This document shows, piece after piece, positions 37,209 through 48,811 of a DNA stretch of 64,000 nucleotides (within the stretch, counting starts at the first letter, position 1; every line of letters starts with the position of its first letter). Position numbers and translations under genes: made by a program. Source of the DNA: Heliocybe sulcata (Eukaryota; Basidiomycota; Agaricomycetes; Gloeophyllales; Gloeophyllaceae); NCBI GenBank assembly GCA_004369045.1, contig ML213521.1:199001-263000 (forward strand), given 5' to 3'. A model generated the notes under the pieces. It searched no databases. It saw only the letters and a list, made by a program, of their open reading frames with translations, and was not told the DNA's origin.

Positions 37209-37754
37209 ATTCGAAGGAACGGGCAGAGCAAAGAGATGTGGCAGTGATGTGGCCAGACCGCTCGAAGCCACAATCGCAAGTCGCATTGTGGATTATTTGC
37301 GCATATTTACTTTCGTGGCTATGCCAGGTGGCTTGGCGCTTAGCCACGCTCGTTTGAACATACAAGCACAGTCAATATGCTGGACAAAGGCCAGCGCGAT
37401 ACTGTATGTCTACAGCTACCTCTCAAACGCATGCGTTGACGGGTTCTCTATCGACATCTTCAACGGTCATTCTGGCGCCCCATCGGTTTGCATCCATATC
37501 CAAGCTTGAGACTCCTGTCGAAGTGCCGGGTTCTGGAGGTTCTGAATGGTCCTCTATAAGCCGTAGATGTTGCTTTACCCGCTTTCTGCATGGAAAGCGG
37601 AGAATGGTCACAAAGCGAGAATTCTCTCACCTATGTTTAGCTCTTACAGCAGTCGCGATAACGGTTTGCATTGCTTCTCTTTACGTGGATCGCTCCTGCA
37701 CGACCTGGTCCTCATTCCCGTACCTCAGTTCAGCGATACACTGCCGCAATCCAG
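37209..37754. promoter_or_regulatory. Divergent intergenic region, GPALPP1-like and amidohydrolase genes
   Basis: 546 bp lie between divergent start codons. Open frames on both strands look incidental. No clear TATA box. Confidence 0.4.
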
Positions 37755-39381
37755 ATGGCTACGCTCATTGCTGTCTTGAGCTCTCCCCACTTGAAGTCGC
37801 CTGCATTCAGCAGCATCAGAAGAGGCTTAAGAGGGCCGATACATCGCAATCTCAGCGCAGGCTCTGTCTGCAGAGCACCTCTCAATGGCCTAGCTGTCTC
37901 GCAGGAACGGCTTTTGTACGTCCTCTTATAGTGGTATCGGCCCCGATGATGGACCGTGCTGCACAGCAATGAGATCCAGTCTACTGCCCATATGGCGGGT
38001 GCCACTCCTGAAGGAGGTCTTCACAGACTATCCTGTTCTGACGCCGACAAGGCGGTACGGGACTGGTTTGCCAAGGAGGTAGCGGCTATCGATCCCAATG
38101 TAAAGTACTTCGTCGACAAGATGGGCTCTCAATGGGCTATCTTCTCTGGAGAGAACAATAGTATTCCACCGATTGCAGTTGGCAGTCACCTTGACAGTGT
38201 ACAAACGGGAGGACGGTTCGATGGCCCACTTGGCGTGTAAGTTACCTTCACTATCTTTCTCAATTTGAATCTGATTCGTCACCCAGTCTTACAGGTCTGG
38301 AAGTAGCGCGAGTCATGACTGCAGCGAAGGCGTCCGGAATGGGGACGTATGCCCCTTTAGCAGTCATCAAGTCAGTTACCTGTCATCGCCAATGAAATCA
38401 GTTACTGACTCTTAATAAGCTGGACCAACGAGGAGGGAGCACGCTTCCCGCCTGGATGCATGTCCTCAGCTGTCTGGTCGGGAGAAATGGCTCTCGAAGA
38501 TGCGCACGCATGCACTGACACAACCGATCCCTCCGTCACCATAGGCGCCGAGCTGAAGCGCATTGGCTACTCGGGATACGTCGAGGCGTCTTACAAGACG
38601 AATCCCCTTTCGGCACATTTCGAAATCCATATCGAGCAGGGCTCTAGGCTGGAGAAAGCTGGCAAGGAAGTCGGCATTGTAGAAAGTAGCCAGGGCATGC
38701 GGTGGTACAATGCCGGTCTGCAGGGGTTCACGAGGCATACCGATACGACGTTCATGGACAACCGCCGCGATGCTCTTGTCGGAGCTGCAAAATGCGTCTT
38801 GGAGATCCAGCGGCTCGGACGGGAATCAAAAACGGGAATGGCTACCGTGTCGCTGTTCAAGTCCTCCCCTCAGAATTTCTGCAACATCCCTGGCAACGTC
38901 GAGTTCAGTTTCAGCATGCAGCACACGGACCGGAACGTGCTGGAGCAGATGGAAGGAGATGCTTTCAGGTTCATCCGGAGTATGGCGGAAGAAGATAACC
39001 TCGAAGTTACGCGTCTCGAGAAGATATGGGACTTCGAGCCTAACAGGTTTGATGAGACTGCGGTGCAATGCTTGGAGGACGCCGCGAAGGAGATGGGGTT
39101 CAATTACACCAGAATCGGGAATATGACCGGTAGGCGAACTCCCTCTGATTTCTTCGTGAATCCTTCGTATGCTTACGATGACAATGAACTGGGCAGGCCA
39201 CGATTCTGTCTACACAAGACTGATTTGTCCTACGGCTATGGTCTTTACCCCTTGCAAGGATGGAATCAGTCACAATCCGGCGGAATACGCGAGTCCTGAG
39301 GAGTGCAGTACTGGAGCCCAGGTGATCTTGGGAGGCGTCATGAAATTTGACGCGTTGTTAAGGGCCAGGCATGCTGCTTGA
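37755..39381 (+). CDS. M20-family amidohydrolase (N-carbamoyl amino acid hydrolase/allantoate amidohydrolase type)
   Basis: Five exons (37755-37915, 37967-38236, 38287-38370, 38420-39129, 39197-39381) encode 469 residues. It is a binuclear metal enzyme cleaving a carbamoyl or ureido C-N bond. The first 45 residues are basic and hydroxylated with no acid before residue 50, like a mitochondrial leader. Then come ERLFNEIQSTA, GATPEGGLHRL, the metal site GSHLDSVQTGG, FDGPLGV, TNEEGARFPPGCM, HFEIHIEQG and DNRRDAL. Two oddities: the usual G-A-H-A-G-T-T-P-M loop reads RHTDTTFM, and the C-terminal GAGHDS signature is shortened to TGHDS at the last splice junction. The end CREGISHNPAE type is kept (CKDGISHNPAE). 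The substrate may be N-carbamoyl-beta-alanine or allantoate. Confidence 0.85.
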
Positions 39382-39614
39382 GTTATCAGCCTTCGGTTGG
39401 AAATGGAGGAAGAAGCAAGATTTTTGCGCAGTTCGTCTATGTATATCTCAAGGCCTGGCTTCCGGGACAGCACACCAGAAACCCGTCTGTTTTACAGATA
39501 TAAGGCCTCGTGGGTCCATCGCAATCATAATTGTAGCTATTACATTGCGTTTACCTAAACGAGTAGTCGATCCCTTTCCTATACCTCAGTTGACGTCCAT
39601 GAGCCCAGCACCCA

Positions 39615-40729
39615 CTATGTACAGGCGTTGATGTTGCTGGAGCCTCCCGCAGGGCAGAGCGTGATGGTCACTGGAAACAGAGTCGCATGAGACCCTATTG
39701 TGTAAGCGTATACGCAGCGAACAGTACTTACAGTCCGTGTTATCATTACACGCAAGATCAGGCGAGTGGCCATAGCTGCACAGGAGTAAGCCTTCCATAC
39801 TGTGTATGCAGAAAATCGCATAAGACTCACTTAGCGCAGTCATCATCAGGGAAGGCGTATGCGTTCGGACATGCGTTGTGGTAGAAGTCAGAGTTGACTC
39901 CCGGGGCGCCCTATGTAATGAACAAACATGAGTATAGGTGACTTCGCTAGTGCAAGCAGCACTCACGTAGGCATGGTTATATGCGGGGGTGGAATCGAAG
40001 GGACAGTTGTTCGTCCCAAGGCAGCCATCTGCGGAAGCGCAGCAAGGCCCATAACAGGAACCATCGGGACCGGGGACGGGGCAACCACTGCTGATCGTGC
40101 TACATGGGTACAGTCAGCACGAGGGCAGGTCATGTCCGAGATTCCGTATGTCTCACCATTGAATCGCAGGGCAATTGCCATCGCCAGTGGTCACTGGTTA
40201 TGTTCTCAGAGCCGATATTTAGGTATCCTAGGAAAAATGCACGAACTTTTCATAGCTCTGTTGTAGCCGTACAACGGAGAAATATCATAGTTGACAAGGT
40301 TTCCGACCTGCAGTAGGTTAGACATTATAGTGGGTTGGTCCAGATGCATGTGACTTACGAACGTAGCTTCAGCCCTAATGAAGGGCGAGGCACCGCCATT
40401 GTTGGTAACACCGCCAGTAGTGCACGATGTGGCTGAATCGTCCGAGCATCCAGTATAGACGTTAACTGCAACGCCTTGATTGTCGGGCGGCTGATTGAGG
40501 GTAGCACTGGCTCCGGCATTCACGCCATAGACTTGACTGAAGCTGCCATAGACCTCATGGAACCAGACGCGATCACTCTTGTAATTCAAAATGTATGAGT
40601 AAAGGAAGCGGCATAGAAGGAGATAAATTCCCGTACGCAGCTGTTGACTACTGTCAAGGACTTTGCCTCCACTGCAGACAAGCGGCTCAGGGCGAGTGCA
40701 AAAGACACTAAGGACACCAAGGAGAACAT
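39615..40729 (-). CDS. Secreted thaumatin-like protein
   Basis: Eight exons (40729-40637, 40577-40359, 40307-40247, 40193-40157, 40099-39967, 39910-39831, 39775-39732, 39670-39615) encode 240 residues. A signal peptide of about 22 residues (MFSLVSLVSFALALSRLS, then AVEA) is followed by KSLTVVNSC, the typical start of the fold. Cys-rich segments follow: CPAIQC, CPVPGPDGSCYGPCCAS, CLGTNNCPF, then NSDFYHNACPNAYAFPDDDCA, where FYHNACP and YAFPDD are thaumatin landmarks, and LTITLCPAG at the end. Such proteins bind or cut beta-glucan in cell walls; activity is not proved here. All eight junctions preserve frame. It converges on the amidohydrolase gene, 233 bp away. Confidence 0.85.
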
Positions 40730-41681
40730 ATCAAAACTCGACAGGCGGGGAGGTCTGACCGATGTCCTCAAGCAATGTAGGCGTCCTCATTTTATAGTCG
40801 CCTCCTTCCCTAACCAGACCTAAGTTTACCATCAGTTACTCGGTGTCCAAGATCAATCCCAGAGAGCGCACCGTGGTGCAGGAGGATGGACACGACCGAG
40901 ATCGGAAGCTACGCGTCAGGCTGTTCAGTGAACCTGAGACATGCGCTGCATCAGCTGCGTATCACTGCTCGCGTGGAAATGGATACTTACATGCCACGCC
41001 GGCGATGTGTTGCAGAAGATGCATACGGCCGTTTGGGTTGCAACATTGCTGACCTCTCCGTGATGACTTCTCCCTACCCATTAGGTAGAATGTGTATGCA
41101 CCAGCAGCACAGGCCAGTCACGAGTCTGGTCCATGAATGAAGAAAGAGTAACAGCATCAGTAAGTTCGCATACCCATTGTCTTCCGCGGATTAATGTACT
41201 GTATAATGATTAACCTACCTTCCAAACCAGGGATGGAAACGAGTATCACACTGCGCAATTCCCTGCTTTCCAGGTTTGTCCTGTCCACGCGTAACAAGTA
41301 GCACACGACGAGCCTGACTGCGGGGAAGCGTAAGGAGGTCGTAGAAATCAGCTGGTTAGTAACTTAGCTCGGTAGGACTTTCGGACGCGGACTTTGCAGC
41401 CCATACGCTCACCACATGATGATTGTTCTAAGTATAGGGCTCGCGAAGGCTATACAATTTGCAAGGAATTGTTAGCATTGATCTGCTTGATGGTCGCCAG
41501 AAGTCCCAAATCCTGTGACGATAATAGCTCAATCGGGGCCCGTAACCGACTCCACATCCTGAGAGGTATCGCTAAAGGGGTTGATATCAGCGTTAGGTGA
41601 CTCCAGCCAAAGCCTTGTATCGTCTCAGTGGGGAGAGGAAACATGCTAGGAATCGTTTCCTTGACTGTTTCAGTCTGGTAT
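40730..41681. other. Intergenic region upstream of the thaumatin-like gene
   Basis: About 950 bp, holding the promoter of the thaumatin-like gene and the 3' flank of the deaminase gene. Short frames only; no feature recognised. Confidence 0.45.
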
Positions 41682-42976
41682 CTACAGAGGGAATTTTCTT
41701 GATAGACTCATTTCGGCGATCTTCTTCACCTCGTCTCTGGTTAGTCCGAGCCCAAGTGGGCGCTTGGCGAGGAGGAGTGCGTACTCGGCAACCAAATTCG
41801 TGCGGAAGGGGAGCTGATCATCCGTCTGTCGTCGGAGGTGCCAACAGTTAGAGAAAGCAAACTTTTGGGGGCAGGAAAGGGCCAATAAACGTACACAGAT
41901 AGCAATTGCGTGGTTTCGTTCTAAATAGAAGCGGATATGATGATCCTCGAGCGACTTCACTGTCTTGCACCTTTGTAGATACAGCTCGGCATATTTGCGA
42001 GGAGAAAGGGAGGAGGGATAAGCTCACAAAAGATTACTTGTCAAGCAGATTTCTACTGCAATATCTTTCTCGAACACAATCCTCATTGCCTCTTGATCTA
42101 GGAACGTAGCATGCCCCAGCCGGGAAGGAGCGAAAGCGTGAAGCAGGTCATCTGTTTCGGACGGCGGATTATCGGCAGTCTATAGCGATACAATGGGTGG
42201 ATCAGCACACGTTATCTCGCGCCGGAATCCGTTCGTGATCGCATTGTCCTTACTTCAGCTATGTGGACTGTCACGCCTAACCCAGCGGTCTTTGCCTTCT
42301 GAAAGTACTTGACAAAGCGTTGCAGATCTCCGGCCTATATAGCTTGTCACTAATTGCCTGGAGACTGCCTTGTCAATCTCTGGGTACGCACGAGCGGGTC
42401 TCCGCATAAGTCGACGCCGACAACCCTTCGGCCTTCTTGCCTCAGCTTCAGAGCCAGGCTGACACATTCGTCCACGACTGGTTCCTCCATACGTCGGTCA
42501 ACGCTGACTATCACAGCAGCCTTGTCCGGAGGATACCGTTCAACCTCTCCTAGAACCGCCTGCAAGTAGCCGAGCCTATCCATGGAGTCGGTCGCCCTAG
42601 GAGTAGATCGTAGCTCAATGTAGGTACACTGTCTTAACGGCCCGTCGAGGAATGACTGTAGAACGGCGCGAGTAGCTCTGGCCACAGTAGCAGGAGACGA
42701 CGTTAACGCATATATTGCCGGGAAAAGCCCAAAGAAGTCGTTCAGCTCGTTGAATTCTACCCCTTGTGTTAGAGTTTCGACACCACTCATCACCAAGCGA
42801 GGGACATTGGAGGAATTCGCTGAGACGTATTCCCGAGCCATTTCTTGTAATACCTCGAGTGGAATGGAGCCATTCAAGTGGGCGTGGAGTTCAGCCTTGG
42901 GTAATTCCCGCAGGAACTGTATCTCGGAGTCTGTCAGACTAGCCAAAGCTTGCAAAGCATAGGAAGAAAGCGGCAT
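41682..42976 (-). CDS. ADAL: Adenosine deaminase-like protein (N6-methyl-AMP deaminase type)
   Basis: Five exons (42976-42392, 42334-42254, 42179-42028, 41970-41895, 41825-41682) encode 345 residues. It hydrolytically deaminates an adenine nucleoside or N6-modified AMP. The metal ligands and catalytic residues are present: H-x-H in AELHAHLNGS near residue 25, HIAE near 220, SRLGHATF near 247 and TDDQLPF near 300. The signature GVDLCGDP ends exon 1, and SNLLCKTV is recreated by splicing. The length and lack of a signal peptide fit the intracellular ADAL/MAPDA branch rather than secreted ADGF. Start: the in-frame ATG at 42976 gives MPLSSYALQ; none lies upstream in frame nearby. Confidence 0.9.
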
Positions 42977-43658
42977 TCTTCCTTCGGGACCAGTCAATGC
43001 CAAGAGCCACTACTCCAGAGCCATGAAGCAATAATCCACGCACACTGGGCCCAAGCGGTCGCACTTCGGTCTGTCGATTTAATTGCTGAGCTGGAATTTC
43101 GGAGGGAGATAAGCCACGTAACAAGGGCTCAGTTCACTGAGCCTTTTCAAATGTTTGCGAGGGACTGACTCTGACTCAGTAGAAACTGCGGGAAAGCAAA
43201 TAGGCGCCCAACTGATCGCAGATCGATGGCCTTGCCCAAACGGGTAAACTTCACTCTTTCGGCTTGACGGTGCGGCTATGCCACAATGCTCTCTGAGCCA
43301 CAATTCTCTAAGAGGCATGAAGTACAGGAAAATACGGAAGCAGCATACATCTTTGGTCGACGCTATGTTTGTGGTTGACGTGGCGCGAAAGGCCCGTAAC
43401 GGCACCGGGAAGCCATGAGATGATAAGAGCGTTCAAGTTTCGAATACGTTAAATCCAAGAAATGACACAGACAGAGGAAGATACCTAGTAGTTCTATTTT
43501 GTTCAGTTACAAGAACCGAACTATGGATTAATCGATTTTCACGCAACCGGCCCATCCTTTCAGATCTCGTCTTTGAGGGCAGTATCTAGCAGCCCCAAAC
43601 GGATGCCAAGGGCCTGGGAGTATTAATTCCTATGTCGTCAGAGAAGGGTCAACGAAGG
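42977..43658. other. Intergenic region, deaminase promoter
   Basis: 682 bp between two co-directional minus genes. No gene or repeat is recognised. Confidence 0.45.
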
Positions 43659-45175
43659 CTAGTTTATCACCGTTTCCCCAGTGATTGGTAGACCATCTCC
43701 CTCTTGCATGTGTCGCGCCTCCACTGAGATACTGTGCTCTTCGTTGGCCTTCTCCGATACCTCCGAGAACGAGATTGATCCATGAGAGGACATCGACGTC
43801 TCCTTCCTCACAGTCTTGGGCGATCGACTGCCTCGGTAGACTTCAATATCAGAAGGGCCGGGTTGGGCAAATGTGATTCGCACTCCTGGGCTGGAGTCAA
43901 GAGGGAGGGATGTGGACTGCGAGTCAACCGTTGACCCTTCTCGCAAGCCGACTCTGATTATGATGCAGGTAAAAATGATGCCCTGTGCAGACGTCAGTGG
44001 ACGCGTATAGAGTAGTCGCGGTTGCACGCACGATGATGGGTACCAGAGCATAGTACACGATTGAGTAGGTATTTTGCTTCGTGACGTTGAGTACTAGGAG
44101 GACTAGAACAACCAGGGAGTATAGGATGCCGCTCTCCACAATGAGCTCTATGGAACGCCAGTATATCTTTCCGCTGTCATATCGCCCTATCCGCCAGATA
44201 CGGAGGGCAATGATCGTTGAACAGACAATGTTCTGCGCCATAGACTGTACGAGCGTAAGTACGGTGTTCACAGAACAGGGTAACTTGGGACTCACTGCAA
44301 CCTTCATTGCCGTTGACCAAGGTTGCTGAACGAAGATGAAAAGTGAAACGTAGTATTTCTGCTATTGGGACAGACGTACCACAACGTTCCCGAAATATGT
44401 CTCATCCGTCACAGTGCGGGCGTCAACAATAGAGAACTGGTAAACAAGCTCTATGCCGGACACTGACGCAGCCACTTACACAGAGTATCATGGACGCAAC
44501 GGGTGGAGTACGTACCTAATGTACCGAGCAACATTAATATTGGTACAGCAACGACGCGCCAGTCACGGCCGTACACAATGAAGGAGCGATATATCTGAGA
44601 AAGGTCCAGTTAGCATAGTCCGCATGTGGTAATGCTTAAGCTTACCAGCATGGCGTCACCAATTAGCACTTGCACCACGAAGAGAGTAGTTTGAAATAGA
44701 TTAGGGAAGTTGGAGGACAGAATGAAATATTTCACTGGGTTCCCATCAACGTGATCAAAGAACGCCTACAACGGAGTAAGATATCATGTTCCACAGTGAC
44801 CAACAGTGAGGCTATCTAGCTAGTACAAACCTGAACGTTGCGCTGCACGGATATTGCATTGTGCATTATCGAGATTACCACCATTGCAGTTGCAGCGGCT
44901 AACATGGGCATGTTGATGGGGCCTCCGCGGTTGGGCTTATATACCAACGTCCACACACACCCAAAGTATAGGACAATGAGAGCACCTAGCAGAACGTTCA
45001 GCCGGACAGGTCTTGATAGATTCATCCCGCAAGGTGGTACCACACGTACCTAGAAAGATAGACGACAGCCAAGTCGCGAGAGCATGGACCTAGAACATGA
45101 CGAGTTGTCAGTAGTCGTAATCTGGCTGCATTAATCATGGCGATAACATACCTCATCAATAGGTACTTGTGCCAT
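43659..45175 (-). CDS. Seven-helix membrane protein, second member of the family
   Basis: Nine exons encode 355 residues: 45175-45152, 45089-45050, 44985-44831, 44765-44646, 44594-44516, 44462-44380, 44325-44296, 44244-44032 and 43982-43659. It begins MAQVPIDEVHALATWLSSIF. About seven hydrophobic helices are visible. Landmarks are LIGDAMLIYRSFIVYGRDW, ALRIWRIGRYD and ESGILYSLVVLVLLVL, matching the positions of DALLVYRCF and ESGALYSASL in the protein at 10438-12145. The Ser-rich tail of about 95 residues is probably cytoplasmic. The function is unknown; such families are large in mushroom-forming fungi. Several intron positions correspond to those of the first gene. Confidence 0.8.
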
Positions 45176-46189
45176 CGTGAGGAATTGGAATGAAGCGACC
45201 GTGTTCCGGGCTACGTACTGCTGCTGTTATATCGAGTTCACGAGCGCTCGTCGGAGCTGCGGAGAGTCTGAAGATTTGCTTCCTCGCGAGCGAGTTATAT
45301 GGCCTTCGTTGTACGCTTATATGGAAGGGTGAGCTTGATAGATGAGCGCTATTATCCCGTCATGCTCTGATCTGGGAAGACGCTGCCGGGGAATTAGGTA
45401 TACCGATCAGAGATACGGTGAAGTTTTGCTGATGGACTCCACAACGGAGTGCAGGCTATGCATAAAACAGGATCTCTCGGAGCAGTCGGTCGATTCCAAC
45501 AAGCAGCGCAAGACAACACAGGTGAAGCACATTTCTGGCTCGATAGAGGTGACAAGATATCTGCCCACCAAGGCTTTACTCGAAAGCAGCATTAGAGTGC
45601 CGCCCGTAATCTATAAGACGGAGCATGGCGGTGAGCTATTTCAGCCTGGTCGAGGATTACACGACTGCATCGCTTCTTCTGCTATTTTCGGGGAGCTAGG
45701 AGCGCTGGATAATTGAGGAGGAGCATCAGGAGCGGCCAAGCCGTCGATTCACATGGTACAAAGCCCCCCCTCAGGGTTCTTGTGGGCGAAAGAAGTCTGC
45801 ATTGAGTGAGGAGGAAGCAACGATAACCCATTGACAGGACGCGCGAACAGCCATAAGTCCTGGAAGCGGAGGTAGGTCCACAAGCTCAAGTGATGTGGCC
45901 TTGAGAGATACTCCGTTACGCTTGTTGTCAGTCGATTCTTGCGCTATGTATGCGTGCAAAGGATTCATATGATCATGAATGATACTGCGCGCGCCTTCGA
46001 TGCGCCGTGCAGTCGTTCGAAGTAGTTCGAAGTGCTATCTTCATTATCGTTCTATAAATAGACACCGCCAAGTAGCCACCCGCTCGAGCAATAACTTCGA
46101 ATTCAGAATGACTCGGTCTTCTGTCTATAAGGGCGTCTGATGCAGCGGACATACTTTTTTCACTGTTCTTACTACCTGGAGCGGACACC
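45176..46189. other. Divergent intergenic region, membrane protein and MFS genes
   Basis: 1 kb between divergent starts. A 124-codon + frame at 45342-45716 has no domain I recognise, so I do not call it a gene. Probably promoters. Confidence 0.4.
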
Positions 46190-47996
46190 ATGACCGTTCA
46201 TCCCCGGCGCTCGAGCGCCAGCGTTGAACCTCGAGCCGTTGAAGAGCAAGCATCGAAGTCCAAAACGACACCTTTGCCATGGCTGCAGTTGAGTATCATA
46301 TACTGGCTTCAGTTGTCTGAGCCCATGACCGGATATGTTCTGCTTCCTATAATAAACTCGGTTAGTGCGGTTCTTCCGTCACTTAGGATCTCAACCGAGC
46401 AAAATTTGACAGATGGTCCTCGAGTATGGACTGACAGGGGGAGACGCCAAAGAGATAGGATATTATGCCGGCGCTATCGTAAACGGCACTGTATCCTTTA
46501 CACTATGATGGTGACTGAACCAGAGTCCACAGATGTCAGCGTTTTATGTCACCGAGACTTTGTTCATATTCTTTTGGGGACGTCTCTCGGACAGGTATGG
46601 CTCAAGTTTCGGATATGTTCTCCTCTCGACGCTCAACTCTCGCAAATCTCTAGTATCGGTCGCCGTCCTGTGGTCCTCATCGGTATTCTCGGCTCTGGAG
46701 TGACCATGCTCATGTTCGGGCTTAGTCGGACTTTTATCGGGCTGCTGCTCAGCCGCGGTCTGTCTGGAGCCGTGAACGGTAACATTGGCGTTCTGAAAAG
46801 CATGATTGCCGAGATTACAGACGAAAGCAATCAAGCTCGAGCATGGAGTCTCGCTCCAGTAGTCTTCGCATGTATGTGGATTCTCCCTCAGCTGCGAGAG
46901 AACGACAGCTCATTTATCTGTAGCTGGCGCCACACTTGCACCGATCATTGGTGGAGGACTAGCCCATCCAGCGGAGCGGTTCCCTTCATTGTTTAGTGGT
47001 TGGCAATTCTTCAAGACGTACCCTTACTTTTTGCCTTGCCTGGTTTCAGCCTTATTTCCGTTCTCCGCATTTTTTGTTGCGGGAACGCTCCTTAAAGAGG
47101 TTCGTGTGGCCATTGATGAGTCTCTTGGTGTTGCTCACACTCCCGCTATCAAGACCCTTCCGTCTCGCACCAAGTATGCTAAGCCTACTTCGACTACGGA
47201 TGTAGCAAGCAGCACTAGCTCCGACCACCCTGAGCCGTCGGCAACGACGCCACTCCTGGAACAGGCCTCTAAGCCCAAGCCCCCACCGCTTCGTTCGATT
47301 CTGACACGTCGAGTGCAGATTGCGGTTCTCAACTATGGCACTATATCACTTCTGAGCATGAGCTACTCCTTCACGCAGCCGCTATTCCTGTCGAGTCCCA
47401 TCGGGAAGGGCGGTCTGGGCCTGTCGCCTCCTACCATCGGCTACATACTAGGTGCTTCGGGCTTATGGAATGGACTATTCCAGGGCCTATTTTTCCCGGC
47501 GTTGCATCGAAGGCTGGGGACGAAGCGGCTATTCATCATCAGTGTCTGCACTTATATTCCGCTCTTCCTCCTCTGGCCGGTGATGACGATCGCCTCGGTG
47601 CGCGCCGGATATGTGACGTCTGCAGTTATGGGGCTCCTAGCCATGCAGTTGGTGATGTACCCGCTGTCGCGCAGTGGATTCAGTAAGTTTGCTCGTTGTT
47701 CCGCGGAAGTGTGTCGCAGACCGTTACTAGGTTGCTCTCACATATTTATTACCTCGGCGGCGCCCACGCGGAGTTCTCTGGGCGCTACGACTGGTCTGGG
47801 ACAGACCGTGGCGTCCTTCATGCGCGTTGTCGGTCCCGCTCTGTCCGCCTCCTTGTTCGCAGTCTCGTTGCAAAAGAATCTGCTGGGCGGATATCTAGTG
47901 TACGTAATACTAATGATCCTTACGCTCGGAACAATTGGTGGCGCGTCTTTGCTGCCAGCAGTGATGACGCGCGCATCAGAGGAAAACGAGGAATGA
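46190..47996 (+). CDS. MFS transporter, intact copy of a duplicated pair
   Basis: Six exons (46190-46360, 46413-46478, 46533-46594, 46654-46871, 46924-47682, 47731-47996) encode 513 residues. Twelve membrane helices are likely. The signature loop between helices 2 and 3 is WGRLSDSIGRRPVVL, rebuilt across intron 3, and RGLSGAVNGN follows. A long central loop at about 245-300 is Ser/Pro/Thr-rich. The family is drug-efflux-like MFS (the ZRT/Tpo-like fungal clade), so export of a small toxin or metabolite is likely; the substrate is unknown. Intron 5 (47683-47730) is 48 nt with no stop, so retention would leave the frame open. A broken copy runs leftward at 63405-64000. Confidence 0.88.
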
Positions 47997-48811
47997 GGTC
48001 AGACAATGTTCGCCAAATTTCGATGCTATACTGACATGTCCACTTAGTTAAAGAGTAGGACGAATTCGTGCTGGCTCCGTCAAGCGCAAATTTATAGAAC
48101 TAGCCTCGATCCTAGAGTATGAACTTGAACTACTTCATGCATCCGTGGTCTTCACCGCCGTTGCTGGCAATTCCGCATCAACGGAGGAGAGACACAAGGC
48201 TCGTGGAAAGTTGGACTGTCACTTATTTATTTTCTGCCGAACTTCAGGCTCCACGGTTGACCTTTTCGGCAATAATGACGCGTAAAGCATTTTTGTTCGG
48301 GGTGGTATTCGTATATCAGGTAAGCTTTCCTTTCTGGACTGTTCAACAGAGTTTTAAGGCATGGATGCAGAGATACTTTGGCAAGCTTTGCTGTTATTCC
48401 ATGCATACACTAAGGATCTGAGGACGACTGGTGACCATCGCTCTCTGTTATGGAAATCTGCATAGTAAGTTCGTCTGTGCTCCTATTACATATCTCGGCT
48501 GCTAACCCACCCTCGATGCGGTCTAATCATCTCAGCTACTTGCATACATGGGAACTCAAGCGAATGCTTACTGATGGTGGCACGGATAGACTGATGCTGC
48601 CTGTCGCTAGTGCTACGGTTGACTAGCATGCTACAGACTTTTCACTCCAGCCAGACAGCGGAGCGCGCCGCTGAGAACTGAGATAACGTATGGTGTTTCT
48701 TGTTTCATGATGACATAAAATATCCGGCCGCTCGAGCTCTAGTCATATATAACGCAACCCACTGATACAAGATCGTCGTAATCAAAACGCTCTCTTCCAC
48801 CATACACCAGT
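47997..48811. other. MFS-P450 spacer, left arm
   Basis: 815 bp. Its first 250 bp and last 80 bp align with the matching spacer of the right arm. The right end holds the P450 TATA box. No gene. Confidence 0.5.
48746..48752 (+). promoter_or_regulatory. TATA box of P450 copy 1
   Basis: TATATAA lies 60 bases before the ATG at 48812 and is conserved in the right-arm copy. Confidence 0.55.

Noticed and set aside
45342-45716. 124-codon + frame between the membrane protein and MFS genes
   Set aside because: No domain, ordinary length for chance in this composition, and in a divergent promoter region.
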